The translations under genes and the position numbers were made by a program. DNA of 64,000 bases from Linanthus parryae (taxonomy: Eukaryota > Streptophyta > Magnoliopsida > Ericales > Polemoniaceae): the NCBI GenBank assembly GCA_023055425.1, contig JALGPY010000005.1, positions 84,113,495 to 84,177,494 on the forward strand, read 5' to 3'. Under the pieces are notes generated by a model. The model worked only from the letters and a program-made list of their open reading frames with translations. It did not search any database and was not told where the DNA came from. Positions 1 to 12,649 of the stretch are shown in pieces (within the stretch, counting starts at the first letter, position 1; each line of letters starts with the position of its first letter).

Positions 1-3000
1 GTTCCACCTCTCAGCGCAACCATTTCACAAATGTTCTCAAAAACAAAACAAAAGTCCTGAAGTTGGTACTTGATTAGGAATGTCGCCATTTTTATCTAGT
101 AATAACCAACATACTATATTGCTGCTAATTGTTGTCTATCTTTCCATTTTGGGATGTCCCAAATATGTAGGGAGGAGTACACTTGCATTTCTTATGGCTT
201 TCAAAATCAAGTTTCTCAAGTTTGCTCACACACACACACACACACAAAAACTTGATGGGTCTGTTTGGATGTACATGAATTTAGATTTGAAGGGATTTGG
301 GGCAAATTCAGTGTTGGGAACATCATAAGGGTCATGAATTTGATTAAGCATAAGTTCAGAGCCTTACATGTCAACTTGAAATGGTGGAATTGAAATAACA
401 TGCTATTTCAGATCAAAAACAGCTGGCTTGTTCCCTCAACACTCCCCCCCCCCCAAACAGATCAATGAAGTTGATCTTCAAACCTGCAACGGAAAAAATT
501 CTAATCTTCAACAGGTTGAGCAAAACTCATTGACTGAAAGCCTCCTGAAATTGGTATGTTCTTGCTTGCCCCATGTCTAACGAAAGAACATTGGATGACT
601 AAACGGGAGTCTGTTCTGATTGACAAGGTGTTTCTTCACATTCGGATATGCTTCTCAATAAAACATATGGACTCAGCGTTCATGGGCATTCTCTTTGTTA
701 GATCATCACGAGGTTGATAAGGATAGGGAACTAAGTTCACCAACTATTCGACAAAATGTCGCAACCAAAGTAAACCTTGGATATCCAAACAAAATATTTC
801 AAATTCAAAGCTTCAAATTCCATGTCCTAAATTGTTATCCAAAAAAATAAATTTCTTAAGAATTTTAAACTTCAGATTTTTACATCTTTGGACTTGTCTA
901 AATCCAAATTCAAATCCAGGATGCCAAACGGCATTGGAAACTGAGAAAGTAATGACACTATGGTAAATGATATGACAAAAAGTGACTGGGACTGTATTGA
1001 CCGTTTATTCCCTTCAAAAATTGGAATTCCTAAGCATTTGTCATTTTCAACTTGCTTGTGACACATGTTGTCATAAATGCTAATGTGACGAGTCTATTTA
1101 ACAAATTAGAATTGTTTGAGATTGAAATATATTTTGAACCGTAGGATGCTTTTGATCTCAACCCTTGGATTATAACCATCTGAAGCAAGTTTTTTGAGTG
1201 GGGGGTAAAAAGGCATACATGAGAATGCAAAATATACAAGTTTTAATGTATATAACTGATATATAGCCAAACTAAAAGGACCATTTTGAAATTTCGTACA
1301 AAAACTTATTCCTCGTTGAAGGCCTGTTGAAATATAATAAAAACCATTGTTTTGAGTAAGCCCAAACTAAGCCTAATAGACCCTTCATTTTCTTTGACCG
1401 AAACCTAACTTGCTTTGTAACTACTTTTTTCATTGTATTGCTACTTCTGATGTGTAGCGATGATAGACCCAATTGCGCCGAAGATGAGAGCGGATAAAGA
1501 ATATGCCAGCGAGAGATGGCGAACCAGAGATCGCCATAGTCAACGTGTCAGGTAAATCTCAGCCACACCCACCGGGTACCACACATCCCATTCCCACACC
1601 CATGTTGGATCGTATCAACACGGGTACGTCGCCGATTTAGAAGAGTCCGGGTAACGTAACTTTTATTTTAGTTAATGAATTAGTGAAGTCAGATATGTTT
1701 GCCAGTGATTTTGTAACATTTTAGTTAAGTGCTTTTGAGTATGATTGAAAATTGGTAGTGGATGAAGTCAACTGGAATTTGCAGGGAGAATCATCTAGCT
1801 AGGAAAGATTTTGATATTTGACAAGGATAAAAGCAAGTTAAACTTCTCTTGCTTGCTCTTACTTTCATGTTTTAGGGTTTAAGGTTTGTTGTCTCATTTT
1901 GGGCATGAATGATCAGTTCTGTTGTGCTGTTCTCAATTACATCTCTTTTGATCTCTCTTAAAGTCTTGATGTTTTAGGTTTGTCTATTGCTTAAGGCATG
2001 AGTGACCAGTTATGTTGTCTAACTTGTGATGTTCTCAAAGACACTTCTTTTGATTGCTCTTTAAGTTTTATGCTACGTTTGCTTTTTTCCTTGGGCATGA
2101 CTGATCAGTTCTCTTCTTGATCAGTTTTCAGTGACCTTTATAACCTGTTAGCGGCAACTCTCTAAGGAACTCAGCTACATAGCCTCCTATATTCAGATAG
2201 AAATGGTTTACAAGGGATGCCTAGTCAGAAAGAGAGTTGCGGTCACCTGTGGGGATAACTGTTTACCAAAAGCAAAACATATATTGGTTGACACCTCTCA
2301 ATCATTTAGAACTTCAGGGATGCAAGTGCTAGCCTATATTTCCATAAACCGAGTGTTAAACTTTTATTCTCGGTACAGAGTAATTCTATTTAAATGTTGA
2401 TTTCCGGATTAAGAGTGATTTAATGGTCTCTTCTAATATTAGATGCAAAATTAGTTAAACCATCTCTAGTTATTGTCAGTTCCCTACTAGCCATGGCATA
2501 GACCAAAAGTGAGCTTTTAGGACTTAACAAGCTCTTGTGCATGATTCGAACTAAGATAGCAATCCTAGAGCTCAAAATATGCAGATTGTAAAGTTGGCAT
2601 CTTCAGAATATTTACCTGCTTGGGTTAAATCCTACAAATAGATATACATTCACATGTGGAGCTGATATCACATTTACAGTTGCACTTTCATTATTATCGC
2701 CCTGGTCCCGGTTTATCGGTTTTCCTTTCCTTTCCAAACTCCCACATCATCTGTTTTCCTATGATTTTAGAGTTTTTCATTGCGAGGAAAGGGGCGAGAT
2801 TGCTAAGAAGCATTAGGAGCCTAGCAACTTCAGGTTTGACTTGGACAATTTGGAGAGAACAGAACATATATTCTTCTGGAGGGAAAGTCTTCAGCTTATA
2901 TCTGCTGCAGGCTCCTTCAATATCTAATTTTGTGGAGTTCTGCTTGTTTTCTTGTGGAGTTCTTGATTCTGTATGTGTTAGTTCGTGCATCGCCAAGTTC

Positions 3001-3600
3001 TCTTGTGTCCAACTTCCTTCTAAATCCAAGTGTACTACTCAACAAGAAAGAGACAGTAGGATGATGACATGTGAGCTTATGGAATCTATGGAAACTTTAG
3101 GCTGTTTCAGGAGTCACTTCTAAACTTTAAACATATATTTTCTGTAACATCAAACTCAGATTATGTTCATACCATTATTTCCTAAAAGTAACAATAAAGA
3201 CACTACTCTTAATGTTGGTAAAATAAGTCGTGATCGCAATGACATATCGTTAATAGAACTACATAAAGCCCAATAAATATAGATCAGCATCAATTATAAA
3301 TCCATCTGCTAAACAAAATTTGGAAACCTGGGTCTGTTTTATTAAATTGCTGTGAAAAAGGGGGTACCGGACAAGTAGAGACCGGTTTGTGCCATCTTGA
3401 AAGGTTGTTACCACTAGGACGCCTCGTATATTCTATCGAAACAGGTATTCATATTTTTTTTTCTCCTTCTCCTCTATGCACAGAAAATATAAAATTGTAG
3501 GAGGAAGTCATTTCAAGTTACAAGATGTAGCATGTAGTATGTATGAAGTTTATGTACTCCGACAACTATGAGCAAAATGCTAAATTTGGTACATCCTTAA
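1..3600. other. Non-coding flank, no gene recognised
   Basis: No convincing gene is seen. The stretch is AT-rich with short, poorly conserved open frames. It contains a short (CA)n run near 226-246, a C run near 447-457 and a diverged tandem repeat at 1870-2125 (listed separately). The segment 1440-1660 is more GC-rich and gene-like in composition, but no open frame or splice structure supports a gene there. Confidence 0.5.
1870..2125 (+). repeat. Diverged tandem repeat, about 95-bp period
   Basis: A phrase close to GGCATGAnTGAYCAGTT, followed by TTCTC, a TCTTTTGAT block and a TTTAAGT block, recurs at about 1902, 1995 and 2094. That gives a period of roughly 93-99 bp and about two and a half copies. 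The copies differ by many substitutions, so this is an old duplication. No coding role is visible. Confidence 0.5.
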
Positions 3601-3613
3601 AACGAGGTAAACT

Positions 3614-5155
3614 CTAACTATCAGCCATGTTTCTCATCCTCCTACTCTCAGAGACCAATCGGTGAGGAATTCTGCGTAGAGTTTCGATAGCTTGCTCATG
3701 TTCCCTACCTACACACATCTGTAGTGTAAGTTGAGGGTTGTTAAAAGGGGAGACGCCACTTAGCAAAGAAACATCAAAGGAGAACCGGCCCATCCAAAGA
3801 ATCCAACAAGCAAATGTAAACACGCCAACACCCACTAGAAGCACCCACGCCTTCGTGGATCAGAACATATCATCTAACATGAGTTATAATTTTCAACGTT
3901 GCCAGGCCTCCTCAAAGAGAATTGCAGAACCAACAGACTAATGTACTTGAAATCAAAAGTTTCAAACTAGCAATTGCTCAAAATAAAATGAGACTGTATC
4001 ACTACAAATCCCAATTAGAGATATCCTAGAAAATGACTGTGTAGAGTGAACACAGAAAGATAAGCAGAAAATAATCACCCAGCAGTAATTTGATGTGTCC
4101 CAGTGATAAGCTAAGTTTCAACAACAGAAAATATTTTGAACTCAATTTCAAAAAAAAAAAAAAAAAGAAAAAAGAAAAAACAGACGGCCTGTTCTATTTC
4201 ACCACCTAACTGATGCTTGAACTTGATCAGGGGACGAATGTGATCCAAAGACGCCCAATCTTGAAGACAACAACTCTTTTGTCCCAAATGAGGAAAGATT
4301 CCAGTCAGTAAACAAATTTCGCAGAGGCACAAAGGGTACACTAACACCAAGTAAAGGGATCTCCGGAAAGTGAAAACACAACAGCAGCTTCTGGAAGGAA
4401 AGAATAAAGAAGAAAGGGAATGGTAAACTAACACCACGAGAAGAAAACTAGTTCGACCATGTGCTTCCAAACAGGCCTTGTTTGTGTATTTGATGATTGG
4501 TTATTCTAGTATCTTTGTCCACTCATTCTCGTGTACTTATCTGACAAGCCAATCCAAAGGTATTCATAGATGGGATTAAGGACATCCTACTCCATACTAG
4601 TTCTACAAACCCACAGTCATCACCAAGCCGGCTATTGCCTCCTCTTGTTTAGAGTCCGTAGGCTCATCACGGCGCCCATTATACGTGGTCAATCACTCAT
4701 CAGCATATGTTATGAGTTATGTCCCACCTCTCAAACAATTTTTCCAATACCCAAGTCGAAACCCAACCTACAAAACCCAGCTCTGAACCAAAATCCCTAG
4801 ATAACTAATGGAAATGTATGCCCATACATCCAACAAATCTCATAAGAATTGGTAAATGTTGAAATGATCAACTTACAATTTATACGAAATCCCACGAAAT
4901 AGCAAGCAAAGAAAGATCATTTTCTCAAGTAGGACGGAATTCAATCACATAAATCCGATGAACCCATAATGAAATAGATCTTTAGAGGGTGAGGAGCAGA
5001 GAAGACGCACCTTTGTTGCTGTTGTTATCATTGTCTTCGCCATTTCGCTGAACATCCTTCTTCGAGCAGTAGGGTTTGGGAGCTTTCCCATTCTTTGCGG
5101 TCGACCATGTGCTTTGAGATGACAGTAAGCTCCCAACTCTGAATCGAATGTCCAT
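3614..5155 (-). CDS. Possible small host gene, two candidate exons, function unknown
   Basis: A weak gene model on the minus strand. Candidate exon 1 runs from an ATG at 5155 down to 5011 and is followed by a good donor (AAAG|GTGCGT). It starts MDIRFRVGSLLSSQSTWS, is basic and Ser-rich, and could be an organelle presequence; this is inference. A candidate last exon at about 3860-3614 reads a hydrophobic stretch (WVLLVGVGVFTFACWILW), which could be one membrane segment, then a polar tail ending NMADS and a stop. A plausible acceptor (CGAAG) lies just upstream. The roughly 1.1 kb between would be intron or hold an exon I cannot define. I do not recognise the protein family. Each exon could also be chance open frame, hence the low confidence. 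Confidence 0.22.
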
Positions 5156-5559
5156 GTTGCATCTGACAAGGTTTTACACAGTCCCTAAGTCTAGACACTT
5201 ATCGGTTCGAAACTTCGAATGAGGATTGCCACAGATTGTTCCACGTCGTCTGAAAATGACGGACAGTCTGCTTTCTGTTTCACCATGGCCATTGAATCGT
5301 GCTGCTCAAAGGCACCGTGTTATACCCATAGTTCGCTAGATTTTGGCTAAATTGCACTGGAAGTGCCCATAGTTTGCAAAAACAGGTAAGTGAGTACCCA
5401 AATTTTAAAATCGTGCACCACGGGTCTTAATTTTTAGGTCTTCGTACAAGTGAGTACTCTTTCGTTAACTTTCTGTTAATACTGGACGGAAAAATATAAA
5501 AAGCCTATTGTACCCCTTATTTTAACCTCCAATTTATTTAAAATTACGAGTTTTACAAA

Positions 5560-5669
5560 CAAATTTAAGAAAAATTAAAAACAATAAAATTTTAACTTAA
5601 TAATTTGATATATGCAAGATAATGCAATATATATATATATATAATCAAAATTAATGTGTTTAGAAGCTT
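5560..5669 (-). pseudogene. Ty1/copia integrase relic, downstream part (split by MITE)
   Basis: Minus-strand continuation of the copia integrase fragment at 6269-6420 on the other side of the MITE. Directly after the TSD the minus strand reads KKLLNTLI, matching the hydrophobic helix that follows the conserved RKNRT motif in copia integrases. Beyond about 60 bases it decays into AT-rich DNA with a (TA)n run at about 5627-5642. It is too short and broken to assign to a copia lineage. Confidence 0.4.
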
Positions 5670-5677
5670 CTTCGAAG

Positions 5678-6260
5678 TAGGGATGGCAACGGGTCGGATT
5701 CGGATCGGATCAGGCTAGATCCGATCCAGATCCGACTAGGAGAAATGGGATCCAGATCCGATCCAGATCCGTTCGGATCATCACCAGATTCAGATCAGAT
5801 CGGATCGGGTTTCATCCAGCTGATCCAAATCCGATCCGTAGATCCATATAATACGTGGTCGGATCGGATTCGGATCGGATCCGACTTGGGTTTGCAATAA
5901 GATACAAAAAATAACAGAAGAAATAAACATTATTTCATACGCTAAGGCATGTTCGCAAGTTATGAAGCCTAAAACACAACAAAAATAGCTTTGTAGGTTG
6001 GAATTACTATTGTATTCTTCTTGGAAGTGAAAGTGGGGAAGTAATATGAATATATTTGTTAAGCACACATATACGTCGGATCGGATCGGGTCGGAACCCG
6101 GTGGATCTGCCCTTAGATCCAAATCCAGATCCAAATCCGATCGGATCTGGCTTTCCAGATCCAAATCCGATCCATTTTCAATTGGATCGGATTCGGATCC
6201 GATCCATTCGGCCCGGATCGCTCGGATCACAGATCGGATCGGACCATATTGCCATCCCTA
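5678..6260. mobile_element. hAT-type MITE with GGATC-rich subterminal repeats
   Basis: A complete 583-bp non-autonomous element. The left end is TAGGGATGGCAA at 5678-5689 and the right end is its inverse TTGCCATCCCTA at 6249-6260. It is flanked by a perfect 8-bp target duplication CTTCGAAG at 5670-5677 and 6261-6268. An 8-bp TSD plus a terminus like the Ac-type (Y)AGGGATG identifies the hAT superfamily. Both arms (5690-5880 and 6075-6245) are crowded with GGATCGGATC, GATCCGATC and GATCCAGATC words in both orientations; the centre is unrelated AT-rich DNA. It has no transposase. It sits inside the copia integrase relic. Confidence 0.9.
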
Positions 6261-6268
6261 CTTCGAAG

Positions 6269-6420
6269 TCCTATTCTTCCTCTCGACAATGTCATTTTGT
6301 CCAGGCAAGTAGGGTGTCGTAGCTTGGTGACCAATTCCACTTTCTAGGCATATGCCTTTAAGTGGTGATTAACATTCTCCTACTTTATTTCTCAATTGAT
6401 TTCCCACTTTACTTTTATAA
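6269..6420 (-). pseudogene. Ty1/copia integrase relic, upstream part
   Basis: Read on the minus strand this contains HLKAYALESGI and, in another frame, HQATTPYLPGQ followed by NDIVERKNRTSK. This is the part of the copia integrase core just before and including the catalytic glutamate (consensus HQ.T.PY.PQQNG.VERKNR). The E of VER is kept. One frameshift separates the two blocks. The copy ends at the MITE target site, so it is an old fragment cut by a younger insertion. Confidence 0.6.
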
Positions 6421-7922
6421 TGCTTGTTTGAGCATGCCAACTATTTTGTCTATACTTTGCATTATCTCGTTCAAATACTTACAAAGTGATGAAGTACTTC
6501 TTCACACTTCTTTGTTGAAGAAACTTCAATCCAATATTTGTACGGATTAAAGAGACGTAGTGGTTTTAATTGGTCGAAAGGGATATCGGAATATAAATTA
6601 TTACAAACTTCATTATTATGTATGCTGAATTCAAGTACATAAACATGTTGGTTAAAATAAATCATAATTTCTATAAAAACTCTTGATTTATTTACCAACG
6701 TCCATGAGTACTTTAAAACTCTTGATTTATGTACTCTAACAAATTACCCTGTGATTTTTAGTAAAATTACAAATCATAAGTACTATGAAAACTCTTGATT
6801 TACTATATACTAAAGCGACAACTCATGAGTACTCAAAAAAAAATTGGATTTTCATGAGTGCTTGAAACTCTTTATACATTTAATAATTGATCTATTGATA
6901 CATAGACTCCTACGAGGCATAACAATTCCTTCTTACAACGACAATTCTTGAATATATAAACATTCAAGATCATTACACTTTTACACTAAAGACGACACTG
7001 TAGTACTTAGGTTAGTTTAAATCATTTCACACTAAACTTTTCTTTTGGCATATCCCAAAACATTGAATAATCATATTCAATGAATCGGCAGTTCGAATCA
7101 AAATTAACATGATGTGACATATGCTGTCGAATGAAGCGTCCAGCTATAAAATAAAAACAAGAATCATATTTATAGTCATAGTTGACATCACGATCCTTTC
7201 ATTAATCTTGAAAGTTGAGTCGGCAACATACATGTCGCGCTTAAATTTTTTGACGACTCAAAATTGTGTTTGAAAACTTTTTAAACGGCCTCATATTATG
7301 AAATAAAATTCTTCAGTTTTAAAATATGGAATAAATTGTAAAACATGAGAAATTTTCCGAAATCTAATCCCATACCCATAAGAATTTGAATGACATTAGT
7401 TTCAGAAACTTTGACAAGGATCTAGCACAGTTATGTTCCGCATCTGACAGAAAGAATGCCATCATTAAATTCTTCTCATTGAAATACACGATTTTCATAT
7501 GACTCGCCTTGATCCCAAGCATATAGCTTTAATTTTACTCTGAAAACCGAAGTCAGAATTTTTCTAAAATCTCTTGCGAACCAAACTTTGAGAAACGATA
7601 TCTAGAGTTCTAAAACTCTGATTGATGCACTGTTTTTGCCCAGAGCTTCAGTGTTTGTTGTCTACGACTTTCATGTTTACGAAAATTGATCCGAAATCGT
7701 TATCAATGCTTATACGATGAAAAAAAATCTACTCCACCTTATAAACGCAGACAAAATCACTCTTCAATTACACACACCGGAAAAAATAATTGTCCCGCAA
7801 TGAGTACTATAAAAACTCTCTGCAATCAGTTATCAAAATGAGTACTATAGAAACTCTTTAACATCACAATGTTTGCTTACTATGAAACTCTCATATTATA
7901 AGACGGAATAAAGCCTTAAGAT
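6421..7922. other. AT-rich non-coding stretch with a recurring short motif
   Basis: No gene is seen. A motif close to GAGTACTATRRAAACTCT, or its shortened form, appears about eight times: near 6672, 6704, 6775, 6831, 6854, 7799, 7838 and 7867. On the minus strand this DNA lies directly downstream of the candidate copia LTR at 7923-8697, so it may be the leader or internal region of a decayed copia element, but no coding homology was visible. Confidence 0.4.
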
Positions 7923-8697
7923 TGTTGGAGAATTAGTCGCAAAATATCAACGACAATAAAAAGTGGAGAAGAAGTAGAAACATAAACTCAAAATAAATAA
8001 TGAAAATCATACTTACTTATATCCTTGAATAAGGTGTTGCCCATATTTGATGTGTTGAATGTCATAAATAAAGTTTTAGGGACGATCTCGTGTATTCACA
8101 CGATGTCCTTAAGACTTTATTCGTCCACCCATTAGGTGCTCACGGTATCCGGACGAATAGCCTCTTAGGATAATCTTCACTCTACCTACACAAGTTGGTA
8201 AAGCACTTGCATCTCGTACCCATCGAACATAATTGTGTTATGATATCTCTCCTGGAAGGCGTAGAAATAGAATTAGAATAGTAATGGAAGTCTCAAGTTT
8301 GATTGCTTGAGTAAGTTGTGACTATATGATAGCATAGCAGAAAATTAGAAGAGTAAGAGGAATGTTGGAATGCCTCAAATGGGTGGAGAAGCTCTCTATT
8401 TATAATAGAGTATGTGACCCTTCAAGGGGGTACAAATGAATATATGTGTCTACTCATGGTGTAACTTCCAAAAACTAACTTTGATTAGTAACTACCAATA
8501 ACTAACTTTTAGTTAGTAACTACCAATAACTAACTTTGGTTAGGAAAACTAATAAACTTATTAGTATTTTCAACAATTATAAATTTGAGACTTTAATTTA
8601 ATAACGCACCCAAAGTTAAATTGTGTCCATCAAATAACCTACTTTTACACCTATATTAAACTACATATTTCATTCACCAATTGCTTATTTCCGACAA
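7923..8697 (-). repeat. Candidate LTR (copia-like) on the minus strand
   Basis: On the minus strand this 775-bp block starts TGTCGGAAAT and ends CTCCAACA, fitting the TG...CA rule with short inverted ends (TGTCGG/CCAACA). A TATAAATA box lies at 8397-8404 on that strand and is followed by a leader-like region, as in an LTR promoter. The interval 8465-8545 repeats a CTAACTTT/TAGTTAGTAACTACCAATAA phrase. No matching second LTR, no canonical PBS and no TSD could be recognised, so the boundaries are inferred. Confidence 0.38.
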
Positions 8698-9462
8698 CTA
8701 CAAATAATAGAATTAACATCTCGAAATGAGAATGAAACTCTACATGATTAAAATTTCCAAAATTTAAAATTTTCCAACAAATCTAAAATCCGTAATCCGC
8801 TCAAAAAAAACTCGCACCAAACCTTTAGAGAAAGTCCAAAAGGCTAAAAATGAATTTTAAAAATCAACAAAAAAGGTTCACACAAAACACACTCATTATC
8901 AAAAAAAAGTTACTAAGTTCTAACATCATTTGAACAATCAAATAACCTACTCAGAATACTTTGTCAACTTGATCAAGAAAAAATGATAGAGAAAAGCAGA
9001 CGGAGGAAGTCGTACATTGCTTCCACTATATCTTCCTCGTGCATTGTTTATCAAAATAATACTAGAATATGATAATCTTTTTATACCTTTAATGGTGTCG
9101 TAATGGTTCGGTAATTTTTTTAGTAAAATGATGCAAAAATATAATAATCATCATGAAAATAGTACAAAATTCTTACATCGCTTTAGTTTACCTAATAATC
9201 GGGTCAAAGTGACCTCTGAAGATTAAATTAGGAAGATAAATAGGGAACCGAAGTAAAATAATATTTTTGTTTTTTCTTAAAGATTAAAAGAATACAAAAG
9301 AGGGAAGCATGCAAGGTAAAAAAAAATGATAGTAACTTTGAAAAATTACCATAATATTAGAATTTATCTTTTTTTAGATATAGCACGGTATTGGTTTGAT
9401 GGAGGGAGTACATTAGAGAGGTTAACAACCTCTTATTTGCGACATAAGTAATTCACTACTTT
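8698..9462. other. Non-coding AT-rich DNA, one Stowaway-like terminus
   Basis: No gene is seen. The string GATGGAGGGAGTA at 9399-9411 matches the inverted terminus of plant Stowaway-type Tc1/mariner MITEs (CTCCCTCC...GGAGGGAGTA). A matching opposite end could not be found upstream, so only a possible remnant is noted. Confidence 0.3.
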
Positions 9463-9822
<360 letters not shown>

Positions 9823-11007
9823 GAGGCTCTGACATGTCTCTAGGTTTCTAGAGAGAGAGTCAGTCGGTCGGGTCGGACAGTCTCCCCTATCACTTGTTTG
9901 GTCACCTGTGGAGATGTTCTTCCGGTGGGGGATTGGCTTGGCCTTTTGATCGATGTCTTTTCTTATCTTTTTGGTTTTGCAGATCTGCTTTTGCAGGTTG
10001 CTCTCCGGCGCGTCTTCATCACAGTCAGTTTTCACTGCTTCCCCGCCAATCACAAAGCTCTCAGAGCGTTTGCAGGTAGCCCGACACTATCCCGACACTA
10101 TCCCGCTCACAACATAGCTAAAGGACCTTAAGTGTCGACACCCCTATATAGTTGTGACCCACACATGCATAGGTAGTACTCTATAGCTTTCACAATATAA
10201 AAACCCATATAGGGTAGGGTATGAAACCCGAGGAGGATCGTCTTACATGCGCCTCCCGCCTTAGCCTTCACACTCATCCTTTGTACATCGTCCCATATCA
10301 TTTATCGTTCATTATCATCTTACAAGATCATTCTATAACCATTGGTTCAAAATTCAGAAGTAACTACATATGTTCAAAGAGATAATTGCAAGAGGGATTC
10401 AAAAAACCAAGGCCTTAAACCGTTGTTTGAAACACAAGTAACACACGCCAAGACACATTTTGATAGTTAAAGTATTGTGCGCATAAACTTACTTGGTAAT
10501 GGAGGGTGATTCACACACAAGCTAGCACATAATTACTCTTAGTACGGGTCCTCAGTGAACTCGCCTCATAAGAACTCGGAATCTATAGTAATCGAATAGC
10601 CTATATCAATACTCAGCCAAATTTCACACAGTCATGCACAATGTCCTACATGAAGTGAAGTGCATAGCCCTTGATAGTTCCCCAACTCAGCGACACCATT
10701 TAATATCCCAGTAGTAGGAATTAGAAATAGATTTTAATAAGTAAGAGAGTAATTATTTGTAAGCATAAGGAACAGTGATTTATTAAAAGAAAAATTTTTA
10801 TAAAGTCCCACGTATTTAATTTAGCTTAAGAAACTATACTTTTGTTTTTAAAAAATACTTGTTGGAAACGATTCAAAACCCGTTTATTTATTTATTTATA
10901 AAAATTGAGTTTGGCAGAAAAGGTTACTAATGAGAAAACCCCCTCCTTTCCAAATGCACAAAAAATAATGTTTAACTAGTTGTTAACAAAATACAATTAT
11001 AACTTAC

Positions 11008-11050
<43 letters not shown>

Positions 11051-11426
11051 TTACATAAATACATACATACATCAAAATAATATTTTAATTTAATAAAAAA
11101 AATTATAAAATTACTTTCAAAAAATAGATAATAACTTTTTAATTAACAAAGTATACATTTTACAATAACAACCACTAGTATTAATAGTACCCTTAATCTA
11201 ACAAAACAGTTTTGTACTAGAAGACAACAATTTGCCTCACAAAAAAATTGATAAAAGACAAACAGGTAACCTACGTATTGGTAAAAGACATTAAGTACTC
11301 CTACAAAAGTTTTCAGAATTTACATCAGGTTACCCCCTCACAAAAAAATCCACGGGAAAATTTTCATCCACTATTTCTATTCAAAATTTCACCAAAAACT
11401 TCTTCCAAAGCTTCTCCCAAACCTAC
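9823..11426. other. Non-coding, chromovirus-LTR-like DNA
   Basis: No gene is seen. A 23-base string at 10122-10144 is the exact reverse complement of one at 23824-23846 inside the chromovirus solo LTR, suggesting that this block is a minus-strand relative of that LTR. A 12-base phrase CGACACTATCCC is directly repeated at about 10082-10105. A compound (AT)n(AC)n microsatellite lies at about 11012-11050. The segment 9823-10090 on the minus strand has an open frame running into the repeat, which may be a non-LTR element 3' end; I could not confirm this. Confidence 0.35.
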
Positions 11427-11511
11427 TGTAACAACATTATAGCCCCTAACCGGATTGATTTACCAGTTGAATTGAAACAACAAACAGAACTAGACTACAA
11501 AATAGAGACTT
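11427..11511 (-). repeat. Candidate chromovirus LTR, left piece (split by CACTA)
   Basis: On the minus strand this piece ends in GTTGTTACA, like the 3' end of Tekay/Del-type LTRs. With 15752-16627 it would form a LTR of about 960 bp, interrupted by the CACTA element. Imperfect 5-base flanks (CCTAC at 11422-11426, CCTCA at 16628-16632) would be the target duplication. It is an alternative that the LTR continues further left, because 10122-10144 is also chromovirus-like. Confidence 0.35.
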
Positions 11512-11875
11512 CACTACTAGAAATTTTAACAAAAACGTCAATAATTTGTGTTGTAATACATTAGTGCGATTACTAATTACTTTAAACGGGAGTAAAATTT
11601 AATGCCGCTTCTAAATTTTAATAATGGCCAGAGATACTTCTTGCCGCATCTGAACAACTATATACGGCAGTAAATTATTATCGTCAGACTAAAAATATTT
11701 ATTGAGGCAGTAACTAATTAATGCACGAAATACGTACCATTACGGGAAAAAAATAGAGGGAAAGTTAAAACAAAATAGAGGGAAAGTGAAAAGTTTTCCC
11801 ACAACGCTGCTAAGGAAAAGACCACCCCCTGCTAGGGCAAATCAATCTGGAGCATAAGTTCGTTGATTTCCCGTT

Positions 11876-11932
11876 CCCTTCTCTGGTCCGATTGAAGACT
11901 TCCCTTCTCTGGTCTGATTGAAGACTTCGATC
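11876..11932 (+). repeat. 27-bp direct duplication in the CACTA interior
   Basis: The phrase CCCTTCTCTGGTCYGATTG followed by AAGACTT occurs twice back to back with one difference. It lies in a leader-like segment upstream of the transposase remnant. No function is evident. Confidence 0.6.
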
Positions 11933-12649
11933 GTTCTGAGAATCGTAGAAACCCAAGTGTAAGAGAATCCAACCGCACCGTCACCAAGGTAATTGAGTTT
12001 AGCTTCACTTCTCTCTTTGTTGTAGAATCTCAGATTACGTCATCTCATTGCTTGTTTCTCCCTCTATTCTGAGAATCGTATGACTTTCTTCTCGTTTCTT
12101 GAACTCATACCGCCCTTTTTCAACCGGCTTCTCTCCCTCTTCTTCCCCAATTCAAATTTCTTTACCCAAACCCAAGCCCCTTTGGTCTTACCTAGTCCAC
12201 TGTGCCCGCTTCTGTCAAGGTACTATTTTCCCTCAAAAATTGGATGACTTAATTTTTTTTTCTTCTGCATAATGCTGAAGATTGTGCCAGCACTGGATTC
12301 TCCAATATTAAACTTTTTGAAACATCGTACTAGCAGAAGGATATGGGAAACTTTGTCTTGGAGATGAAATGTGAATGTTGTTGCCAAATGGGATGTCAGA
12401 TGTGCATGAAAATGCTATTGATGGGAGGGGGGTCATTAGATGGTCCAGTTGAGGATATCGAAGGGTTTACTTGCTATCAGTAGTACAATTCAAGAGTTTA
12501 ATCAATACTGTTAGTTTTATTTTGTTACCTAGAAGGCTTGGGTTGCTTGACATTACTTGATTTCTGTGAGGTTGCAATATTTTCAGATGTTCGTTTCTCA
12601 CATGATTTCACATACATATGGTCTATTATCGACGCAGGTAAAAGATGAT

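Noticed and set aside
250..940. Text like GGGTCTGTTTGGATG with an inverse-looking block near 895-940, suggestive of a MITE
   Set aside because: No clear terminal inverted repeat pair or target duplication could be placed.
2656..3123. 155-codon frame containing WTIWREQN, reminiscent of the zinc-binding RVT tail of plant LINEs
   Set aside because: The match is only a few residues long, and no RT or endonuclease sequence is nearby.
5790..6322. Overlapping open frames on both strands rich in Asp-Pro-Ile-Arg-Ser-Asp repeats
   Set aside because: They lie entirely in the GGATC-rich arms of the hAT MITE; the peptide repetition is a by-product of the DNA repeats.
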